The position numbers and the translations under genes were made by a program. Below, one piece after another: positions 6,701 to 9,518 of a stretch of DNA of 9,518 nucleotides. How positions within the stretch are numbered: position 1 is the stretch's first letter; every line of letters starts with the position of its first letter. Origin of the DNA: an uncultured Planctomycetaceae bacterium (lineage in GTDB: Bacteria > Planctomycetota > Phycisphaerae > UBA1845 > UTPLA1). Below the pieces are notes generated by a model. That model had not been told where the DNA came from. It made no database searches and saw only the letters and a list, made by a program, of their open reading frames with translations. The stretch covers positions 1 to 9,518 of the forward strand of contig CALLKH010000479.1 in the NCBI GenBank assembly GCA_938008425.1, in the 5' to 3' direction.

Positions 6701-7842
6701 TGGATGAGGCTTCCGGACAGTCGTTCACGATCGTGACCCGCGAAACGGCCAAGGACGTCGTGGTCGAAGCGATCATGGACACCCTTGAGAACGATCTGAA
6801 CATTCAGCCCGCCCTGACGTTTAATCTTCTGAAAGATCCGAACGAGGGCTCGAATCCGTACTTCGCCATCCGCGAAAGCGATCCGAAGACGCTGGGAGTG
6901 CCGATGACCGACACCGAGGCCGCATCGCTGGAACTCCAGGGATGGGAAGGCGGCGTCGCCATCGTTCTCGACGACGTCGATCCGCCGCAGGCCATCGGCG
7001 TGCTTCAGGGCCGCCTGAAGTCCATGCGGCTCCAGCCCGACTTTGAAAAGTACGGCTGGCGCGAATCGAAGGTCTTCGGGCTCAAGCCGACGCCCGACAA
7101 CCCGAATCTCTTCAGCCGGGTCATGGTCGCGGTTCGCGATGAGAACCATCCAATGTTCGACGAACAGGGCGGCATCGCCGGCACCTGGCGACAGATGGTG
7201 GCGGAACCCGAAGTGAAACTGCTGACGGAGGCCCTCCAGCGGCAGACATCACTGAACCAGGTCACCCAGTTTGACCGCGAAGTCTCCGGCGAGGCCAAGA
7301 TTCAGGCCTACGTCGCCCTCGCGCTGAGCTGGCTGGTCATCATTGCCTATCTCTGGTTCCGGTTCGGCAGCGTGCGCTGGGGCGCCGCGGCGGTCATCGC
7401 CCTCGTCCACGACGCGACCATCGCCCTTGGCGCCGTCGCTCTCACGGCCGTCATCGGCGGCACCGCCATCGGCAACCTGCTCATGATCGACGGCACGTTC
7501 CGGATCGATCTCTCGGTCGTTGCGGCGCTGCTCACGATCATCGGTTTTTCAGTCAACGACACGATTGTCATCTTCGATCGAATCCGCGAGAATCGCGGCC
7601 GGTTGAAGGAAATAAATGCCGATATCGTGAATACGGCGATCAACCAGACGCTGTCGCGAACGGTGCTCACAACCTTGACCGCCCTTATGACCGTTTTTAT
7701 CATGTACGTCTGGGGCGGACGAGGCATTCACAGCATCAATTACGCGCTGGTGGTCGGCATGTGTGTCGGAACCTACAGCACGATCGCGATCGCGTCGCAG
7801 TTCGTACTCAGACGCGCGCAACTGGCCACGGTTAAGGCCTAG
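3718..7842 (+). CDS. secDF: Protein translocase SecDF, fused, with enlarged exported domains
   Basis: SecD and SecF fused in one 1374-residue inner-membrane protein that uses proton motive force to pull exported chains from SecYEG. SecD half: first membrane segment at about 8-25, then KYGIDLAGGYSLLYELDD; P1 domain with LLKGAGVLEFRII (about 348-359) and GRFTSREVQEMVKKLNAGSLP; membrane segments 2-6 at about 571-711, including GIAGLVLAIGMGVDANVLINERIREE. SecF half: first segment at about 816-837, YDIEFLGGVNAQIDI, then IALVHDATIALGAV and IIGFSVNDTIVIFDRIRENR. D634, D1232 and R1288 correspond to the conserved charged residues for proton transport in Thermus SecDF (D340, D637, R671). Oddities: a helical, charged insertion at about 99-348 in P1, a SecF exported domain of about 355 residues (usually near 100), and two additional membrane segments at about 732-752 and 775-791. 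ATG 3718 was chosen because the family begins just before the first membrane segment; CAGGG at 3705-3709 is a weak ribosome site. The frame is open to 3595, with ATG 3673 as a longer option. Confidence 0.96.
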   Translation: MHERDLWWKIVLVGVLSALGFAASYPLDKKIKYGIDLAGGYSLLYELDDRGMEGQSQADLSARVIEVLRRRVDPNGVFNLVWRSVGSNRIEIQMPAPGKEVTRARREYEKIQQKLQDTILRRSTVISAIARSQDRQKDFAELAQGVASRLDLLMAAAKAYDDLKAVEPLARDNDKTREKVLAALALPADQRAAAIEPIIAELPERRDAMDALVKAYDEFKAAEAAQAAAGPTSQPAIDDLNAKRSLYEVSLQKVLDVALDRSLELETKFDAAVGAVVNTNLDVNRLQSILEMRPKDSERATAIDELTSQFPGLADLIRQLVEQDLVLREKRKAGEGRLEDPADLQRLLKGAGVLEFRIIPTVAADPALESYRADLKRRGPSPKPGEQSYQWFEIEDPADFLNIRNPKEMKQLETDFERRKMSLGVVVERSGDKYYVLSHIADGYTMTHSAKADEADWSLVSAHQARDESGAPAIGFQLDPVGGTKFGPLTRQHRGSQLCIFIDDEAISHARINSPITTNGIIQGRFTSREVQEMVKKLNAGSLPQKLKDPPISVRAIGSSLGQANKEAGLRAAVIGAIAVAVFMVFYYRYAGIVAVIAVGLNILFTFAMMSMLGATLTLPGIAGLVLAIGMGVDANVLINERIREELNRGTAFRMSVKLGYERAFSAILDSNVTTVLTCIILYLIGSEQIKGFGLTLGVGVFINTFTAYFVSRMFFEIMSMISVPREVFRNPLLIGVAITLGGGILYGLGYALNAPELRETSSLMAFGQSLIDVGPAVLILLALMWLMRMIHANRKTLPMASLIGVPSINWIAGRKVFITISAVLVIGSVGLFISLPEKDLYDIEFLGGVNAQIDIKKDGTIGKLDSVVKQQEAINKALKASGDKLANYATAISQATLTGASGTYTLSTPGVPAGRLAPLLRDVDSLQDHLSGQDGISYSDPASTVITLHTRDAAELKADTLLTDLQKRVSDAATNIADSQIQAISGIEAGAQEVDEASGQSFTIVTRETAKDVVVEAIMDTLENDLNIQPALTFNLLKDPNEGSNPYFAIRESDPKTLGVPMTDTEAASLELQGWEGGVAIVLDDVDPPQAIGVLQGRLKSMRLQPDFEKYGWRESKVFGLKPTPDNPNLFSRVMVAVRDENHPMFDEQGGIAGTWRQMVAEPEVKLLTEALQRQTSLNQVTQFDREVSGEAKIQAYVALALSWLVIIAYLWFRFGSVRWGAAAVIALVHDATIALGAVALTAVIGGTAIGNLLMIDGTFRIDLSVVAALLTIIGFSVNDTIVIFDRIRENRGRLKEINADIVNTAINQTLSRTVLTTLTALMTVFIMYVWGGRGIHSINYALVVGMCVGTYSTIAIASQFVLRRAQLATVKA

Positions 7843-7866
7843 GCTCGCGATCGACAATGACATCAT

Positions 7867-7872
7867 GGAGGA
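7867..7872 (+). promoter_or_regulatory. Strong ribosome binding site of the LysM gene
   Basis: GGAGGA lies 6 bases before ATG 7879. It is the best Shine-Dalgarno match in the window and fixes the start. Its presence 25 bases after the secDF stop indicates translation from the same transcript. Confidence 0.8.
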
Positions 7873-7878
7873 TGTTCG

Positions 7879-9222
7879 ATGGGCACGGAAGTCCGTATCG
7901 GTTTCGCCGCCGGTCTCTTGATCGTCGTCGTTGCAGGCGTTTACTTTTTCTACGGAAGCAGCCGTGACGAGGCGGATCTGAAGATCGTCACCGGCGTTTC
8001 CACCAGCGACATCCCGAAGATTCCCGCCGCGCGCGACGACACGTCGCGCGCGGCGAATCCTTCGTCGGCGCAGCCCGCGCCGACGTCCTCGGCCCGCAAC
8101 ACAAAGCCAGCGACGCCGACCCGGACGGCTGCCATCCCGTCAACGCGTTCGGAGCCGCTCGCCGGCGGATCGAAGTCTGCTGATGCGACGGTCCGAACCC
8201 CCATCGCCACCGCGACGGATTCGCCGTCATCCACCCACTCCAACATCAGCCGCGTCACGCCGGCCGGCCCATCGGGATCCGTCGTCACGCCGATTCCGAA
8301 CGCTGACGCGAATACCGCGTTCGCCTCACGGCGGCCGACCGGTGCTTCGAATTCAACCGACTCGACGCCGCTGATGCCCGAATCGTCGCCGCCGTCATTC
8401 CTCCGCACCTCGCCGTCATCGACGCTCATCGAGGCGACGCGGCAGAATCTCGGCCTTCCTGAAACCACCAAGCCGGCTCCCGACTCTTCCGAGGAGGAGT
8501 CAAAGCCGGTCGCCAGTCCGTCCAAGTCCGAACCGCGCGACCCCACGACGATCGCGCTGCCGCCCTCGCTGCGAATGACGCCCACCGATCGATCGGCCCC
8601 CGTTCGCACCGGCGCGGCGAATGATCGACCTTCGCAGCCGGCCAACACCGCACTCGCGTCGAACGATCCGCGAAACAAGCCGATCGATGCCAGGCCGGCC
8701 GCCAACACAGGGGCGTCTCCGGTTCGCCCGGCCGTCGAACGAACCACGCCCGTCGTCACCATTCCACCCCGGGTGGAGGCGTGGCCGAAGACTCACACCA
8801 TCGTCCAGAACGACACCGTCGCGGCACTGTCCGCCGACTACTACGGTTCGACGAAGTACATCCAGCGAATCCTCAAGGCCAATCCCGGCCTCGATCCGCG
8901 ACGGATGAAAATCGGCGATGACATTGTGATCCCCGCGCCCGACGACGTCGCCGCGTCGGCCTTGCCCGACACCATTCCCGCGCGGCTTGCCGTCGCCAAT
9001 TCGCCTGTCGCCGCGACCACCGCGCCGGTCAGGACCGAACCCCGACCCGCCGCCGCGAAGACCTACACCGTTCGAGACGGCGACACCTTCTACAGCATCG
9101 CGCAGCGAACCATGGGCAACGGCGCCAAGTGGAAGAGCCTCTTCGAACACAACAAGGCCGTGGTCAAGAACAACCAGCGCGGCCTGAAGTCGGGAATGGT
9201 GCTTGCCATTCCCGGCAACTGA
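7879..9222 (+). CDS. Membrane-anchored protein with two C-terminal LysM domains
   Basis: A 447-residue protein with a single N-terminal hydrophobic segment (about 8-25, GFAAGLLIVVVAGVYFFYG) and no evident cleavage site, so probably an inner-membrane anchor with the rest outside the cytoplasm. Residues about 45-300 are a Ser/Thr/Pro/Ala-rich, probably disordered linker. Two LysM modules follow: 305-354 (THTIVQNDTVAALSADYYG ... GDDIVIPAP) and 394-446 (KTYTVRDGDTFYSIAQRTMG ... LKSGMVLAIPG). LysM binds peptidoglycan or related N-acetylglucosamine polymers; no catalytic domain is visible. The likely role is a tether or scaffold between inner membrane and cell wall (inference). It lies 36 bases after secDF, has its own strong ribosome site and is followed by an intrinsic terminator, so it is probably the last gene of the secDF operon. 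The low-complexity linker produces long open frames on the other strand that are not genes. Confidence 0.9.
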   Translation: MGTEVRIGFAAGLLIVVVAGVYFFYGSSRDEADLKIVTGVSTSDIPKIPAARDDTSRAANPSSAQPAPTSSARNTKPATPTRTAAIPSTRSEPLAGGSKSADATVRTPIATATDSPSSTHSNISRVTPAGPSGSVVTPIPNADANTAFASRRPTGASNSTDSTPLMPESSPPSFLRTSPSSTLIEATRQNLGLPETTKPAPDSSEEESKPVASPSKSEPRDPTTIALPPSLRMTPTDRSAPVRTGAANDRPSQPANTALASNDPRNKPIDARPAANTGASPVRPAVERTTPVVTIPPRVEAWPKTHTIVQNDTVAALSADYYGSTKYIQRILKANPGLDPRRMKIGDDIVIPAPDDVAASALPDTIPARLAVANSPVAATTAPVRTEPRPAAAKTYTVRDGDTFYSIAQRTMGNGAKWKSLFEHNKAVVKNNQRGLKSGMVLAIPGN

Positions 9223-9274
9223 TCACGATCGCATCCGCCGATCGGCCCGATCTGACAACTCAATTACTTAACCC

Positions 9275-9307
9275 AAGGCCGCGTCAATCGACGCGGCCTT
9301 GTTCTTT
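9275..9307 (+). terminator. Rho-independent terminator of the secDF-LysM unit
   Basis: AAGGCCGCGTC (9275-9285) and GACGCGGCCTT (9290-9300) form a perfect 11-bp GC-rich stem with a 4-base loop (AATC), followed by a T-rich run TTGTTCTTT ending at 9307. It lies 52 bases after the LysM gene stop. The sequence ending in GGG at 9308-9310 can pair further with CCC at 9272-9274. Confidence 0.88.
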
Positions 9308-9506
9308 GGGCGAAGGCGCGGGCGATTCAGGAACGGCCAACCCGCGCTCGCAGCCACCTCGCAGTTGGAAGAGCAGAACCACGAAGCAGATCAACCCGCA
9401 CCATCGGCCGGCCGCATGGCCCATCCATTGCCCTCGAAGTGCGGCCGTCCAGAATCTTACCCAATCGCCGCTTCCCGCCCCGGGCCAGACCCAGAGGATG
9501 TTAATC
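9308..9506. other. Intergenic spacer, no supported gene
   Basis: No + strand frame of useful length is present. A 74-codon frame on the - strand (9508 to 9284) runs into the terminator stem and is Trp-rich with mixed codon use; one hydrophobic stretch is present but I do not regard it as a gene. No convincing -35/-10 pair was found. Confidence 0.45.
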
Positions 9507-9518
9507 ATGACGCACAGT
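9507..9518 (+). CDS. Possible start of the next gene (only 4 codons visible)
   Basis: ATG at 9507 opens a frame reading MTHS to the window edge. AGAGGA at 9493-9498 is a good ribosome site with 8-base spacing, and its context (GAGGATGTT) resembles the start region of the LysM gene. Nothing can be said about the product. Confidence 0.35.

Noticed and set aside
4501..7149. An 882-codon open frame on the - strand opposite secDF
   Set aside because: It lies entirely antisense to well-conserved SecDF sequence, its translation is rich in Asp, Glu, Arg, Gly and Ala with no recognisable motif, and long antisense frames are expected from the strong G/C third-position bias.
7950..8762. A 270-codon open frame on the - strand opposite the LysM gene linker
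   Set aside because: It is the shadow of a low-complexity Ser/Thr/Pro-rich coding region; no ribosome site or domain supports it.
9284..9508. A 74-codon - strand frame with a hydrophobic stretch
   Set aside because: It ends inside the terminator stem, is unusually Trp-rich, shows no ribosome site in view, and its start overlaps a better supported + strand start at 9507.
9498..9509. A 12-base match (ATGTTAATCATG) to the reverse complement of 3005-3016
   Set aside because: A few 12-base matches are expected by chance in 9.5 kb, and the two sites have no shared context.

Overview
The window is GC-rich, almost fully coding on the + strand, and looks like chromosomal DNA of a planctomycete-type bacterium (PVC group, perhaps Phycisphaerae). 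That placement is an inference. It rests on an oversized SecD-SecF fusion, a UbiA-family prenyltransferase of the menaquinone-associated type, strong G/C third-position bias, and variable Shine-Dalgarno sites. No RNA gene, CRISPR array, insertion sequence or phage gene was seen.

Layout. (1) Positions 1-1868 hold the 3' part of an ABC-2 polysaccharide-export-type permease and a GT-B glycosyltransferase, probably one operon for making and exporting a surface glycan. (2) Positions 1869-2051 are a spacer with a GC-rich repeated hairpin. (3) Positions 2052-2960 encode a UbiA-family membrane prenyltransferase closest in motif style to MqnP. (4) Positions 2961-3111 are a regulatory spacer with an AT-rich island and a near-consensus sigma-70 promoter ending about ten bases before an ATG. 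(5) Positions 3112-9222 form an apparent transcription unit: a 143-residue exported protein of unknown function, a 1374-residue SecDF, and a membrane-anchored protein with two LysM domains. A strong intrinsic terminator at 9275-9307 closes it. (6) Positions 9308-9506 hold no convincing gene, and a new + strand gene may begin at 9507.

The main observation is the small exported protein directly upstream of secDF. It has a clear signal peptide and ends His-Ala-Pro-Pro-Arg-Ala-stop. Position, size, signal peptide and the near-RAPP C-terminus all match the design of secretion-monitoring translation-arrest peptides (SecM before secA, VemP before secDF2, ApdA/ApdP before secDF, MifM and ApcA before yidC genes). 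The codons of that C-terminus are also complementary to a segment of the secDF leader. I propose, as an inference, that this is an uncharacterised monitor that tunes SecDF synthesis to export activity. The SecDF itself is unusual: both exported domains carry insertions of roughly 250 residues, and two additional membrane segments link the SecD and SecF halves.
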